DNA of 64,000 nucleotides from Limnoperna fortunei (GCA_944474755.1 OX104119.1:79721873-79785872); one strand, 5' to 3'. Positions 35,570-47,183 are shown, numbered from the stretch's first letter. Notes: generated from the sequence alone by a model not told the origin. A program made the numbers and translations.

Positions 35570-35768
35570 TGTGTTAATGTTCAACGCAGCCTACATAATT
35601 TTTAAGCTATATCTTGTCGTCTAGTTTTTATTGGAGGGGTTGGGGTGGGGGGGGGGGTTTAGCAAAAGAAAACCCTTGTCAATTAAGGTGTCGTAGAGGC
35701 TGTCGAGCACGACAACCTCAGTCTTGACGTCATCCATAAATAATAACGCGTGAACCGCTTAGCCACCA
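35570..35768 (-). mobile_element. Diverged tRNA-type SINE
   Basis: On the minus strand the head gtggctaagcggttcacgcg (A-box-like) precedes a body with gacgtcaagactgaggttgt, then ccttaattgacaaggg and aataaaaactagacgac. The tail region is tgaacattaacacac. An expanded G run (about 35641-35660) interrupts it. The homology to 28290 is clear but has many changes. Confidence 0.65.
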
Positions 35769-35818
35769 AAATTTCCAATTCCAGCTATTTATTATCCGTC
35801 ACTTCTATTGTGACGTCA
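35725..35818. promoter_or_regulatory. Two perfect CRE palindromes
   Basis: TGACGTCA occurs at 35725-35732 (inside the SINE) and again at 35811-35818. The sites are certain as sequence; a regulatory role is only a possibility. Confidence 0.25.
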
Positions 35819-36067
35819 AGAGAATTATTTTAGTTAAAGATTACAATATTAAATCCAAGTGGTTTACTTTTTAGTTAGGTAATGAATGTACAAGCACTGC
35901 ATGTCAATTTGTACAGATTTCAGTACTCTGGTGATGACACTTGACAAGCCCGGCGACATTAATGCCGACTAGAACGTATCATGTAGCACACACACAGACT
36001 GGACTTTGGCTTTATATTAAAAAATTCAAAGTTGTGCGTGTAATGTAAAGATTCCTTGCCAGCTATT

Positions 36068-38360
36068 GTTCACTTGTTTACCAACCCCAGACATATCACT
36101 ACACCTTACCAACCCCAGACATATCACTACACCTTACTAACCCCTGACAAATCACTACACCTTACCAACCCCAGACATATCACTACACCTTACTAACCCC
36201 TGACAAATCACTACACCTTACCAACCCCAGACATATCACTACACCTTACCAACCCCAGACATATCACTACACCTTACCAACCCCAGACATATCACTGCAC
36301 CTTAACAACCCCAGACATATCACTACACCTTACCAACCCCAGGCATATCACTACACCTTACCAACCCCAGACATATCACTGCACCTTAACAACCCCAGAC
36401 ATATCACTACACCTTACCAACCCCAGGCATATCACTACACCTTACGAACCCCAGACATATCACTACACCTTACGAACCCCAGACATATCACTACACCTTA
36501 CCAACCCCAGACATATCACTACACCTTACGAACCCCAGACAAATCACTACACCTTACCAACCCCAGACATATCACTACACCTTACTAACCCCTGACATAT
36601 CGCTACACCGTACCAACCCCAGATATATCACTACACCTTACCAACCCCAGACATATCATTACACCTTACGAACCCCAGACAGATCACTACATCTTACCAA
36701 CCCCAGACATATCACTACACCTTACCAACCCCTGACAAATCACTACACCTTACTAACCCCAGACATATCATTACACCTTACTAACCCCAGACACATCACT
36801 ACACCTTACCAACCCCAGACATATCACTACACCTTACTAACCCCTGACATATCACTACACCTTACCAACCCCAGATATATCACTACACCTTACCAACGCC
36901 AGACATATCATTACACCTTACTAACCCCAGACAAATCACTACACCTTACCAACCCCAGACATATCACTACACCTTACCAACCCCAGACATATCATTACAC
37001 CTTACCAACCCCAGACATATCACTACACCTTAGCAACCCCAGACATATCACTACACCTTACCAACCCCAGACATATCACTACACCTTACCAACCCCAGAC
37101 ATATCACTACACCTTACCAATTCCAGACATATCACTACACCTTACCAACCCCAGACATATCACTACACCTTACCAACCCCAGACATATCACTACACCTTA
37201 CCAACCCCAGACATATCACTACACCTTACCAACCCCAGACATATCACTACACCTTACCAACCCCAGACATATCACTACACCTTACCAACCCCAGACATAT
37301 CACTACACCTTACCAACCCCAGACATATCACTACACCTTACCAACCCCAGACATATCACTACACCTTACCAACCCCAGACATATCACTACACCTTACCAA
37401 CCCCAGACATATCACTACACCTTACCAACCCCAGACATATCACTACACCTTACCAACCCCTAACAAATCACTACACCTTAGCAACCCCAGACATATCACT
37501 ACACCTTACTAACCCCAGACATATCATTACACCTTACCAACCCCAGACATATCATTACACCTTACCAACTCCAGACATATCACTACACCTTACCAACCCC
37601 TGACATATCACTACACCTTACCAACCCTATACATATTACTACACCTTACCAACCCCAGATATCACTACACCTTACCAACCCCTGACAAATCACTACACCT
37701 TACCAACCCCAGACATATCACTACACCTTACCAACCCCAGACATATCACTACACCTTACCAACCCCAGACATATCACTACACCTTACCAACCCCAGACAT
37801 ATCACTACACCTTACCAACCCCAGACATATCACTACACCTTACCAACCCCAGACATATCACTACACCTTACCAAACCCAGACATATCACTACACCTTACC
37901 AACCCCAGACATATCACTACACCTTACCAACCCCTAACAAATCACTACACCTTAGCAACCCCAGACATATCACTACACCTTACTAACCCCAGACATATCA
38001 TTACACCTTACCAACCCCAGACATATCATTACACCTTACCAACTCCAGACATATCACTACACCTTACCAACCCCTGACATATCACTACACCTTACCAACC
38101 CCAGACATATCACTACACCTTACCAACCCTATACATATTACTACACCTTACCAACCCCAGATATCACTACACCTTACCAACCCCTGACAAATCACTACAC
38201 CTTACCAACCCCAGACATATCACTACACTTTACCAACCCCAGACATATCACTACACCTTACTAACCCCTGACAAATCACTACACCTTACCAACCCCAGGC
38301 ATATCACTACACCTTACCAACTCAGACATATCACTACACCTTACTAACCCCAGACATATC
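36068..38360. repeat. 28-bp minisatellite, about 82 copies
   Basis: The unit is accttaccaaccccagacat followed by atcactac. Variants (ttactaacccctgac, atcattac) are mixed in. A block of about 474 bp is duplicated: the marker cccctaacaaatcac occurs at 37457 and 37931, with a matching rare atacatattac downstream of each. The centre (37040-37450) is almost perfectly homogeneous, which suggests recent expansion. Confidence 0.97.
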
Positions 38361-38380
38361 CATACCTGTTTTATGTTTTT

Positions 38381-38582
38381 TTACAGTTTATATAGTCTTT
38401 CAATAGACTTTCGTATCTTTCTGATGTATGTTGGATAGACAAATATATTAATGTAGTTCTCTTCTGGATAAACCATACAACAGTCGTAAGTCGTACGGCT
38501 ATGGTGAAACAAGGGTGCACTTAATTGTATAAGCACTTTAATGAAAACAGTTCTTGTTGTAATTGATACATGTTTAACTTTT
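38381..38582 (-). CDS. Candidate terminal exon (66 codons), product unknown
   Basis: On the minus strand an acceptor-like cacgtttacag (before 38582) opens 66 codons ending in TAA at 38383-38381. The translation includes HHSRTTYDCCMVYPEENYIN and the basic end YIRKIRKSIERLYKL. The frame can be extended upstream to an ATG inside the short repeat at 38594, but splice entry fits better. I do not recognise the family. The 28-bp array begins right after its stop. Confidence 0.28.
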
Positions 38583-38593
38583 CTGTAAACGTG

Positions 38594-38668
38594 CATTTCA
38601 GGACTATTCGGACACTGACATTTCAGGACTATTCGGACACTGACATTTCAGGACTATTCGGACACTGA
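38594..38668. repeat. 25-bp tandem repeat, three copies
   Basis: Three perfect or near-perfect copies of atttcaggactattcggaca plus ctgac. Confidence 0.95.
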
Positions 38669-38803
38669 AGTAGGTATTTAGGTTACAACAATTCTTTTAA
38701 GAGGTTGTTACCATGGTGATTACAATTAAATGTTGTCACAACTAACAACTATTGAAGACCACTCACAATGTATTTTATTACCTCCTATTTCTGTATGATT
38801 CAG

Positions 38804-38949
38804 TTTTATTCGTATTAGAATTAACACCACTTACAGCAAATGTTCATCTATATCACGAAGTTAAACTCTCGTTCTCGCCATTCGCTACTGTTGTTACTTT
38901 TGTTCTCTATATTGCATTATGTATGTTTGTTGTTTTGACGGAGTGCTGA
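38804..38949 (+). CDS. Candidate exon with membrane segment, faintly polycystin-like
   Basis: A strong acceptor (cctcctatttctgtatgattcag region ending at 38803) opens 47 codons to TGA at 38947-38949. The translation starts LFVLELTPLTANVHLYHEVK, followed by a hydrophobic stretch TVVTFVLYIALCMFVVLTE. The first part resembles the F-x-E-x-T-x-Y-N-A-N-V-x-L-F motif in the TOP domain of polycystins, but the usual continuation is absent and the frame ends early. It may be a decayed or chance match. Only the splice signal and open frame are direct observations. Confidence 0.28.
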
Positions 38950-39159
38950 TCTAAATTTTTTTCCTTCTGATATATTTCATTTTATCAAAGAAAAATGTTT
39001 TAAGCCCTTTACTTTAATAACAGAAGAGTACGTATACGTTAAAGAGTCATGTCTAAGAAAACTTGGTTTATTTTAATGGATAACCAGTTTGATTAAAGTC
39101 AAGTCAAGTAAATTTTATTTATAGTCGGTAAGACAAACAATAACAGTTTATATATAGGC
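38950..39159. other. Spacer with a dispersed-repeat start motif
   Basis: aagtcaagtcaagtaaattt followed by tatttatagtcggtaag (about 39096-39133) has the look of the end of a dispersed element. Otherwise nothing was seen. Confidence 0.3.
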
Positions 39160-39480
39160 TTTTCCACGCTCGGACATTTCACAAACGAACCACACGTATA
39201 ATGGATACCTAAATTGTAAGCCGTTCCACGCTCGGACAGGCACCAACGAAACGTCTAATGTATAGTCAGATGTATTACGATTGCGTTTCCACGTTCGGAC
39301 GGGCACTGGTCACAGGCGAACAATATTAAGTTGATTGTAATGGTAGGTGTTGCTGCGCTTGGACGGGCACCTCTCATCAACAAACCACATGTCGCATGAA
39401 TAACAACGCTGATTGGAATGGTAGGTGTTTCTGTGTTCAACAACGAACCACACGTCACATTGATATTCCAGACTTTTAAT
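39160..39480. repeat. Old degenerate tandem repeat
   Basis: About four to five diverged copies with a period of about 65-85 bp share ccacgctcggac, gggcac, caacgaaccacacgt and ttggaatggtaggtgtt. It is an ancient minisatellite next to much younger ones. Confidence 0.65.
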
Positions 39481-39539
39481 GGAATGGGTCGCACCTGTCA
39501 GCAGCGAGAACAACTAATAATAAGAACAATAATATAAGC

Positions 39540-40800
39540 TTATTATTTAAATCATCTCATTAGATATGCAATAAGAGTGCGTTTCTAAGACTATAAATTT
39601 ACGATAGTCGTTATCCTTCATCTGAGAAAATAAAAGACTATATAACGACAACATTACTCGTTTGTTCTGTCGTAATTCTTACATCTTTCTAACTGAAAAT
39701 GAATACGCTTATACATCAAACGACAATTATTACTCTACATGTAACAAAAGTTAAATACATGTAAAATTGAAATAATAAAGGAAATAGATCAAAGAATTGA
39801 GGAGTTGTATGTCACGTTAACAATCCTTTTATGTCAACATTATCTGACTAACGGATGATGTATGATACTATAACTAAACGTTTCAAAACATACTGGATGC
39901 TGTTCAGTTACTAAGATCTAACAGGGTACCAGATGACAATCAGTAACTTAAATCAAACAGGAAAGCAGATGATATTTAATAGGGTACCAGATGATGTTGA
40001 TTAGCAAAGATCAAAAGGGATACCATGTGTAAATTTCAACTATTGAACAAGTTTTTTCTTACTCACATTTAATAAATGATAGTAATACGTAATCCGCTAC
40101 AAAGTAATAGACTTGATATTCTACTTAAGCAGCAGAACTACAGATCGTGAACAAACACACATTACCAACACTTCTGCCGAAGGATGCATGCGGCCCTAAG
40201 GATGCACTGACTAAACAAAGATACGTGGTACTTCCGGGCATCTTGTGCAATTTTTTCTGTTGCGAAAGTGCAAATGATTTTATTTTTTTATTAGGACTGC
40301 TTAGCATAATTTTACAATGCATCGGCCGCATCATGGCCGTTTGTATAGTTATTTAAAGGTAAGGTGAACCCCCCAAGAAGTTTTTATTTGAAAAAATGAA
40401 TATCTATTGGGATTTCTGACGCTATCTAAACTAGGTTTGATAGATTTTGATACTGAATTTAAAAGAATGCAAACAAATATTTCAACACGCTTTTCTACAC
40501 AATTGGATAGTATTACGTGGATAGTATAGGAAATGTTGATGATAAAGATGTAACTCTCTAATAGCAAACAATTCAAAGGCAAGTCTATGTATGCTCAAGC
40601 TTTATCAAACCAAACGATTTTAGAATTATATATGTACTAGCGTCACATGCAGTAAGTATATAACATACCATAAATACTTCGGATTAACCTGTCATCATAA
40701 TTATGTAGGGATAAGGACTTTAACTATATTGTGGGGACTTGTCTCTCGATTTTAACAAACCAACTATGTTTATTCTAAATCAGAACAGATTTATTCCTCA
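39540..40800. other. AT-rich single-copy DNA
   Basis: aaggatgcatgcggcccta is followed by a near repeat aaggatgcactgac (40180). Opposing 69-codon frames overlap at 40125-40356 without other support. Nothing is recognised. Confidence 0.4.
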
Positions 40801-40804
40801 CAGC

Positions 40805-40812
40805 TGACGTCA
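40805..40812. promoter_or_regulatory. Perfect CRE palindrome
   Basis: TGACGTCA in the context gctgacgtcacgta. It lies about 110 bp beyond the stop of the minus-strand exon candidate at 40922-41077. Confidence 0.2.
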
Positions 40813-40921
40813 CGTATACATATCAATATTAGTCAGTAAACAAACAGATTAAAGTTTCAAATCGACCACGTTTGATTTTATAGTTCAACATCTGTTTTTA
40901 ATTCATTTAATGGATCCAATT

Positions 40922-41077
40922 TTAAATCGTACTTCGTGACAATGTCATAGTCTTTATCGAATGGAAATAAATACGCAGATCATTCGTTTCTGTTGGGAGG
41001 AACGGAATGAACGGTCCGGAAATGATGTGGTAGTTATACTCATTTGCCGATATATTTAATTTGTCATCGACACCTAA
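40922..41077 (-). CDS. Candidate terminal exon (51 codons), product unknown
   Basis: On the minus strand a pyrimidine-rich acceptor (atttgtcctcttgtaaag before 41077) leads into 51 codons and TAA at 40924-40922. The translation contains LNISANEYNYHIISGPFIPF and then LPTETNDLRIYFHSIKTM. Codon usage is protein-like and unlike the AT-rich flanks, where third positions drift. The frame stays open upstream for another 40 codons of very hydrophobic residues. The T-E-T-N-D-L-R-I-Y-F stretch recalls the end of a CUB-type beta fold, but this is only an impression. No linked exons are identified. Confidence 0.38.
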   Translation of the reverse strand, partial: LGVDDKLNISANEYNYHIISGPFIPFLPTETNDLRIYFHSIKTMTLSRSTI

Positions 41078-41249
41078 CTTTACAAGAGGACAAATATACA
41101 CAAAGATACGAATTATATAAAATGGCGAGACATAAATGATTCCTACAACGACATTACATACAAAGCCTTTAAAGCAAACACAAACCGCAAAATATATAAA
41201 TCACTTAAATACAGCACTAACTATCCCTAATAATAAACGGGAAACGATT

Positions 41250-41315
41250 GATTGCATGTTTGCTTTGCGTCCAGCAAGCAGTATTTCAGCTATTTTCAGG
41301 ACGAGAACAAGTTAA
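41250..41315 (+). mobile_element. Fragment of the dispersed mollusc-type repeat
   Basis: gattgattgcatgtttgctt, tgcgtccagcaagcagtatt and tcaggacgagaacaag match the fragments at 17105, 20935 and 43010. Confidence 0.5.
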
Positions 41316-41465
41316 CTATTAAAAACAAATATATATAATAAATATAATAATATGGAGTAGGCATTGCCAAAATGCGAGCACAGACAATATAGTCCTTTAT
41401 TATCAATATTTAATGTGCATTTCATAATTGACGTTACTTCCGAACACCATAAAAGTGCCTCAGTG

Positions 41466-41500
41466 GTCACGTGACGTCTTTCGTAGTAACTGTGACGTCA
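41466..41500. promoter_or_regulatory. E-box/CRE cluster
   Basis: The perfect palindromes GTCACGTGAC (41466-41475, E-box) and TGACGTCA (41493-41500, CRE) lie 17 bp apart, with a further TGACGTC at 41472. This could be a composite bZIP/bHLH site. No adjacent gene start is recognised. Confidence 0.3.
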
Positions 41501-41637
41501 CATGAAATGTAATTTGATTGTCAGTTTTTAAAGATCGATTTAGAGATTGCAAAAATATTCCTTAAACATATGAAATTGTATTTTACCTTTCAGACTGTAC
41601 CGATAACAAAACAGCATTTAACACATATTTTCAAATT

Positions 41638-41883
41638 ATGAACCAAATGGAGGCCGCTTGGCCGAGAGGTTAAGGAAGATAGCCATCTACTATTGATCAG
41701 GCTGCGGATCCATACTGCCTTCAAGGTGTGCTCGACTCCAAACTTAATTGAAAAAGGAAAACCAGCTTTCCTGCCAAAGTTCTGAGATAAGTTTTACCAT
41801 AAACAACTGAAAGCCATGATATAGATAAACAATTGCAGAATGTGGCGTAAAAACACATTTAAACAAACAATTAATGAACCAAA
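41638..41883 (+). mobile_element. tRNA-derived SINE with 10-bp target-site duplication
   Basis: The body is 41648-41873, with direct repeats atgaaccaaa at 41638-41647 and 41874-41883. The head reads ggccgcttggccgagaggtt aagg, and the body has ggtgtgctcgactccaaact and tttcctgccaaagt. It ends with atgtggcgtaaaaacacatt and taaacaaacaa. It is the same family as 28290 but in opposite orientation and more diverged; the region matching the B box (gcggatccatactgcc) has decayed. Confidence 0.9.
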
Positions 41884-42789
41884 GACCGCAGCAAAAACTT
41901 CAGAGCATTAGACAATTAAGACAAAATTATGTCATTTTGAGAAATAGACAAGATCTTCTGACAAAAGTGTACGCTAATTAAAGTGTTAAACCACGTAGCA
42001 CTCACTAGCACGCTATACATAAATATTTGTTATCAAACAAAATGTTGACCGAGATTAAACTGGCAGTTGTATTCATAAATTTGTGTTCAAATCTTGTATA
42101 TAAATATTGTGTTTAGCATGACAAAGTTTAAAATAGTCTGACACGTTTTTCGTTAACTTTGATTTATCCGTTTTGTTTCTTTTCCTGATGGGGGTTCGCA
42201 AAAACAGACAAAATTGATATTGATTTTTTCATTATGTTTATTCACACTATGTATTATCTTGTTCAAACATCGTTCGAATAAATATTTGCTAATAATTAAA
42301 ATGTTAAATATGTAATCATCGCTTAATTGGAATATACTTATAAGTGGCACTACACTTGCAACAGTCGGCGGTATAAAGATTATCTGCTAATTGTTTTACC
42401 CAATAATATACACGCAGGTAAAATATAAATTGCACGATGTAATATTTTTACCTGTTTACATCTAAAACTATGAAGAATATGTTACCTAAACAATACATAT
42501 AGCAAAGAAAAGAGATATAATCTTCCAGCGAAGGTTTTGGAGGTGAAAATATCACAAACATTTCATCGCCTTTGAAAATTTTGCCCAAACTTTTAAAATA
42601 TTTGTAGTAACACAAAAACATAACTGTTATGAATATATGTAAAGGTGTGATAAACAATTCCGTACAAAATAAACAAACATTTGAGTAAATAATACCGCAC
42701 ATAAAAATATGAGAAAGAACGAAATCTTCAAGTAAGGTGTGAAAATCAACAGACTTGACAGAATTATCTATAGCTCAAAGACACTTTAG

Positions 42790-42905
42790 GTAATCTGGAA
42801 ACGGGCCCTTACATTCTGTAATCGGTTAAACGAGCCTTTACATTTTGTTATCTGGAAACGGCCCCTTATATTCTGTAATCGGTTAAACGAGCCTTTACAT
42901 TCTGT
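42790..42905. repeat. 57-bp tandem duplication
   Basis: taatctggaaacgggccctt acattctgtaatcggttaaa cgagccttt is followed 57 bp later by a copy with ttatctggaaacggcccctt. Half-unit similarity (cattctgtaa) suggests the unit itself is an older dimer. Confidence 0.85.
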
Positions 42906-43004
42906 AATTGAGGAATAGGCTTTTGCATCATGGCGTTTTACGATAGGCATTTTTATTACGATCATTTACATTAGGTACTGGACACAATGGGATTTACATT
43001 AAGC

Positions 43005-43200
43005 ATGATTGATTGGAAGCTTTACGTCCAGCAGGTTCAGTATTCAACAACGGTTCATCTTATTCCTGTAAAAGTTAAGGACTAGTTTTTAGTCTAATGA
43101 AATGCGCTTGATCTGCCGGGCAAACACAATTTTCCCCGGACAGGCACTGTTAAAGTTGTATGACCGAATATCTAGCACAACCTTGTTAAAAGTCTAAATG
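43005..43200 (+). mobile_element. Old dispersed repeat fragment
   Basis: The gattgattggaagctttacg tccagcagg motif is shared with 41250 and 20935, followed by ggacaggcactgttaaagtt. The boundaries are uncertain. Confidence 0.35.
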
Positions 43201-43729
43201 AGTGCATGAGTGTCCCACAAATATGTGATAGGTCAGACAGTTTTTTTTTAAATGCTTGACAATATGTCAGGCAGAGTTTAAACTTTGTGGAAGAGTCAGA
43301 CTTCTGAAGAACACGTAGAAAAAAAGTAAAAACTCGGAAGAATTACAAAACCATCTGGATTTTGTACTGACATTTTTGTACTTGACAATCAAACGGCGTT
43401 TGATCGTTTCATGCGACTTTCTACTGACATTTCTGTCCTTTCAGAAAACCATCTTGTGTTATTTACATTTAAGTTCTTGACTACCAACCGACGTTTGTTT
43501 GTTTTATAAGACTTTGTTTAAATTAAATAAATCTTACTTCACATTTAAAAAGACAATCTCTAAACTAAACTAAACAAAGATAATCCCTAAAAACAAAATT
43601 AAACAGATTATTTTTGCACAATTGCTTCAATAAACCACACAAGTACCGGTACACTCGTGGATCGTAGGTCTGGCAGACTGATGTATAACTAGGTGACACA
43701 TTCTTTTTAATGTTAATCAATGCAAATCA

Positions 43730-43995
43730 TTGTTAAAAATTAGAATTCCGCGATTGGTGTTAAAATTTGAAAGTGCACTCAAATGTCAAAAATTGTGTAA
43801 TTTTCGTTGTTCTCAACATATCAGAAAATTAGATTTAAAACTATTTGTCATCATTATCTGTCTTCCTGTGATTATACAAAGAAGATTATACTCTGTTATT
43901 TTAAGATGCTTTCGACACAATTCGAATTTAGTGAAGTTTGGGAAAATGTTGGGATTGGCCATATTAATGGGCTAGGAACTGCACGTATTAGTTAG
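43730..43995 (+). pseudogene. Possible decayed LINE fragment
   Basis: Two overlapping plus frames contain YFKMLSTQFEFSEVWENVGI, reminiscent of the region after the reverse-transcriptase thumb in non-LTR elements (G-F-S-x-x-W-x-N-x-G). Frames switch, as in an old insertion. The resemblance is loose. Confidence 0.22.
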
Positions 43996-44151
43996 TTACA
44001 GGTCTTACTATCTTATTGTGAAACCAATGCATACACGATAAAAAATCCTCCTCCATTGTACCTTCATAAAAATATGATTTACATCTACAATATATGCTTT
44101 TAAATATTGTTCATAAGTTTTCTGTATGTCTTGCTCGTTTTGCAAAAATAT

Positions 44152-44243
44152 GGTTAAACTTACACTCATCTTCGCTAGCCAAGGTTACGATCTGATACTC
44201 TTATCTTCGAGAGTAAGCCTTGGGTAGCGAAGATGACTTAACC
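44152..44243. repeat. Imperfect hairpin (foldback), about 92 bp
   Basis: catcttcgctagccaaggtt ac (44167-44188) pairs with gtaagccttgggtagcgaag atg (44213-44235) over about 20 bp. An outer ggttaa/ttaacc pair extends the stem. The loop is about 24 bp. It could be a foldback/MITE or a structured RNA; no coding signal. Confidence 0.75.
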
Positions 44244-45184
44244 TTCCTATTCATGTGCAGACCATAGTAGAGGTTTGTTTTAAATCCCAATAACTAATCA
44301 ACAATCGATTATACAATAAAAAAGAACATAAAGGCACAGCTATTTCAATCTGGCAATAATTTATATGATGCACTAAAAATATTAGCTAAACATTCTAATA
44401 GTAGTAGTAAAACTATCTATAATGGTACAAGACTACAATTCATTCTAAACGAATGTTTAAATTTGACTCTTTCGACTCGTTAGGATAAAACGATTATGGA
44501 ATTTAACTGTTGATTATCGGAATATCAATTAACCTAATCGATCTAATTGACTATAATCCACTATCACATAAGCAGCAATCGCACTGTATCGTGTCGTTTA
44601 TGTCCCAATCAAACAATGACCATACTTTCTTCTTGATTTTAAAATGAAACACAAAACCGATTAAATTAATGTGTTGTTTTGGAAGTCAATGTCATGATTT
44701 TTAATGTATCAGTAATACAATTGACCGCGTGATTATATTAGGTGTCCCTGATGTTCATTGTTTTTCAATGAAGCAGACCTCGGTAATTTTTGCTCAAAAC
44801 TTTTAACACTGATTTAAAGTAAAACAATATATTTAATTTATATCGTTAGTTAGCAATACTTGATTTAATTGAGCTGTATTTCTTGGTCAAGAAATAAAAT
44901 TTAACTTTGACTTCAATTATGGGTAGGATATCGCAAAAAGGTCAAGGTCACTGTTATGCCTTAACAGGTCAAGGTCACTCATAACTCAAACAGATCAACG
45001 GTATATTTCCATTTGTTCATTTTCTCTCTTGTGTGATATGTGTTAACTTACAACATTTGTCTGTAACCGACCCATGGACATTTATCAGGCCAGTCATGAC
45101 CAAAATATTGAAGGAGTCTAGTTCTTATAACCTCATACAGGGTCATATATGTTGTTATCTAAGGAGTAGTGTTGAACTGATTTT

Positions 45185-46225
45185 TAGTGCTAGTCATTAT
45201 AAAACAAGTTTATGCTATTATTGAAGGTCTGGGGTTAAAATAATTTTTTGTCTTTATATTATAAGACCAGTCATTATAAAATAGTGGTATGCTATTATGG
45301 AAGGTCTGGGGTTAAAATGATTTGTTGTCTTTTAATTAAAAGACCAGTCATTATAAAATAGTGGTATGCTATTATGGAAGTTCTGGGGTTAAAATGATTT
45401 GTTGTCTTTTTGTTAAAAGACCAGTCATTATAAAATAGTTGTATGCTATTATGGAAGGTCTGGGGTTAAAATGATTTGTTGTCTTTTAATTCAAAGACCA
45501 GTCATTATAAAATATTGGTATGCTATTATGGAAGGTATGGGGTTAAAAGGATTTGTTGTCTTTTTATTAAAAGACCAGTCATAATAAAATAGTGGTATGC
45601 TATTATGGAAGGTCTGGGGTTAAAATGATTTGTTGTCTTTTTATTAAAAGACCAGTCATTATTAAATAGTTGTATGCTATTATGGAAGGTCTGGGGTTAA
45701 AATGATTTGTTGTCTTTTAATTAAAAGACCAGTCATTATAAAATAGCGGTATGCTATTATGGAAGTTCTGGGGTTAAAAGGATTTGTTGTCTTTTTGTTA
45801 AAAGACCAGTCATTATAAAATAGTTGTATGCTATTATGGAAGGTCTGGGGTTAAAATGATTTGTTGTCTTTTAATTCAAAGACCAGTCATTATAAAATAG
45901 TGGTATGCTATTATGGAAGGTCTGGGGTTAAAAGGATTTGTTGTCTTTTTATTAAAAGACCGGTCATTATAAAATAGTGGTATGCTATTATGGAAGGTCT
46001 GGGGTTAAAATGATTTGTTGTCTTTTTATTAAAAGACCGGTCATTATAAAAAGTTGTATGCTATTATGGAAGGTCTGGGGTTAAAATGATTTGTTGTCTT
46101 TTTATTAAAAGACCAGTCATTATAAAATAGTTGTATGCTATTATGGAAGGTCTGGGGTTACACTGATTTTTTGTCTTTTTATTATAAGGCCAGTCATGAT
46201 AAAACAGTTGTATGCTATAACTGGA
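45185..46225. repeat. 77-bp minisatellite with embedded palindrome
   Basis: About 13 copies of tctggggttaaaatgatttg, ttgtctttttattaaaagac and cagtcattataaaatagtgg. Some copies carry the perfect 18-bp palindrome gtcttttaattaaaagac (45327-45344 and 45712-45729); others have an A-to-T or G change at its centre. Edge copies are degenerate (45060-45240). Confidence 0.95.
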
Positions 46226-46560
46226 GAAGATTGCCCGTGGGTAGAATATTAACTCAGCTATTCACACTCATTTTGCTCTTGGTTTTGTTGGACATTGAAT
46301 ACAACAAATATGTCAAATTTATCCCTACCCAGAACCTTAATTGTGACCATATAATCATACATTTTTAATATAAGCATGGGCATAAACTTAGGGTGAAAGT
46401 TGTGTATGATACACTAAAAGATGATCCTATTGTGTGAATATTATAATGATCTTATAAAGTCTAGGTCCGATTCCGTTCGTTATATCCTCGAATTTTGCTA
46501 CTAAACAATAGGTTCCAAAAAATATTTTTTTACTTAAATAAATAAAGAGAAAAGACCTAC

Positions 46561-46654
46561 CATCATCCGGAGGGGTCCCTTCGATCTTGGCACACTCCTC
46601 CTTATTATAAAGTTCCAACAGCACCTGAAGTTGCTTGTTTTCTTCGTCCGACAT
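46561..46654 (-). CDS. First coding exon of an unidentified minus-strand gene
   Basis: ATG at 46654-46652 on the minus strand has A at -3 (atcATGT). It begins 31 codons plus one base that end at a consensus-like donor, GATGATG/GTAGGT (46560-46555). The translation contains MSDEENKQLQVLLELYNKEE and CAKIEGTPPDD. Third positions are GC-balanced and the composition is typical of a soluble, acidic N-terminus with a short amphipathic helix. The exon ends in phase 1, and read-through hits AT-rich intron-like sequence. The next exon would lie to the left, across or beyond the 77-bp array, but I cannot find it. I do not recognise the protein. Confidence 0.55.
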
Positions 46655-47098
46655 GATTGCCTTTAATAATAAGTAGTCAGTTATTAATTTAGATAGTGTT
46701 CATCCGAGATTAATTTTCCAATTTCAAAACGTCATAGTACATTGTATCCAATACAGGCTAAGTTCATCTAGATTCCAGGTTGTAGGCAGGCTACAAAAGA
46801 GTATATATATTATTGATAACAAGAGTACTTAAGCTACTGTTAATACAAAAAGTCAATAAGCCGTTTCAATTAAATGTCCACAGTAGGTCTGTCGCGTTAG
46901 GTTTAAAGTTTTATTGTACAATTTGCCGATTGTTATTCAATTTTTATTGTTTCATCAATGTACTTCGTTAAATAGAGCTGTTTAATTTTTTTTGAAAAAT
47001 AAAAATTGCATTTATTTGTGTTTACCTGTTTCATATTGTAATAAAACTTCGGCAAGTTTATGCGTTATCAGCTATTTTAAACTTATTCCAAGATGCAG

Positions 47099-47183
47099 TA
47101 GACAACACTTCAAGCGCCAATTAGGAAATGCATCTCGATCAAGAAAATTCTTATCATTAACTGGTCAGATACAGCAGTTGTAA
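47099..47183 (+). CDS. Weak candidate terminal exon
   Basis: After cttattccaagatgcag the plus strand reads RQHFKRQLGNASRSRKFLSL and then TGQIQQL to TAA at 47181-47183. It is short and basic and the splice signal is only fair. A longer frame from 46992 is also open. It could be chance. Confidence 0.18.

Noticed and set aside
36068..38360. Telomeric or interstitial telomere repeat
   Set aside because: ccaacccc/ctaacccc look telomere-like, but the unit is 28 bp and contains no TTAGGG hexamer run.
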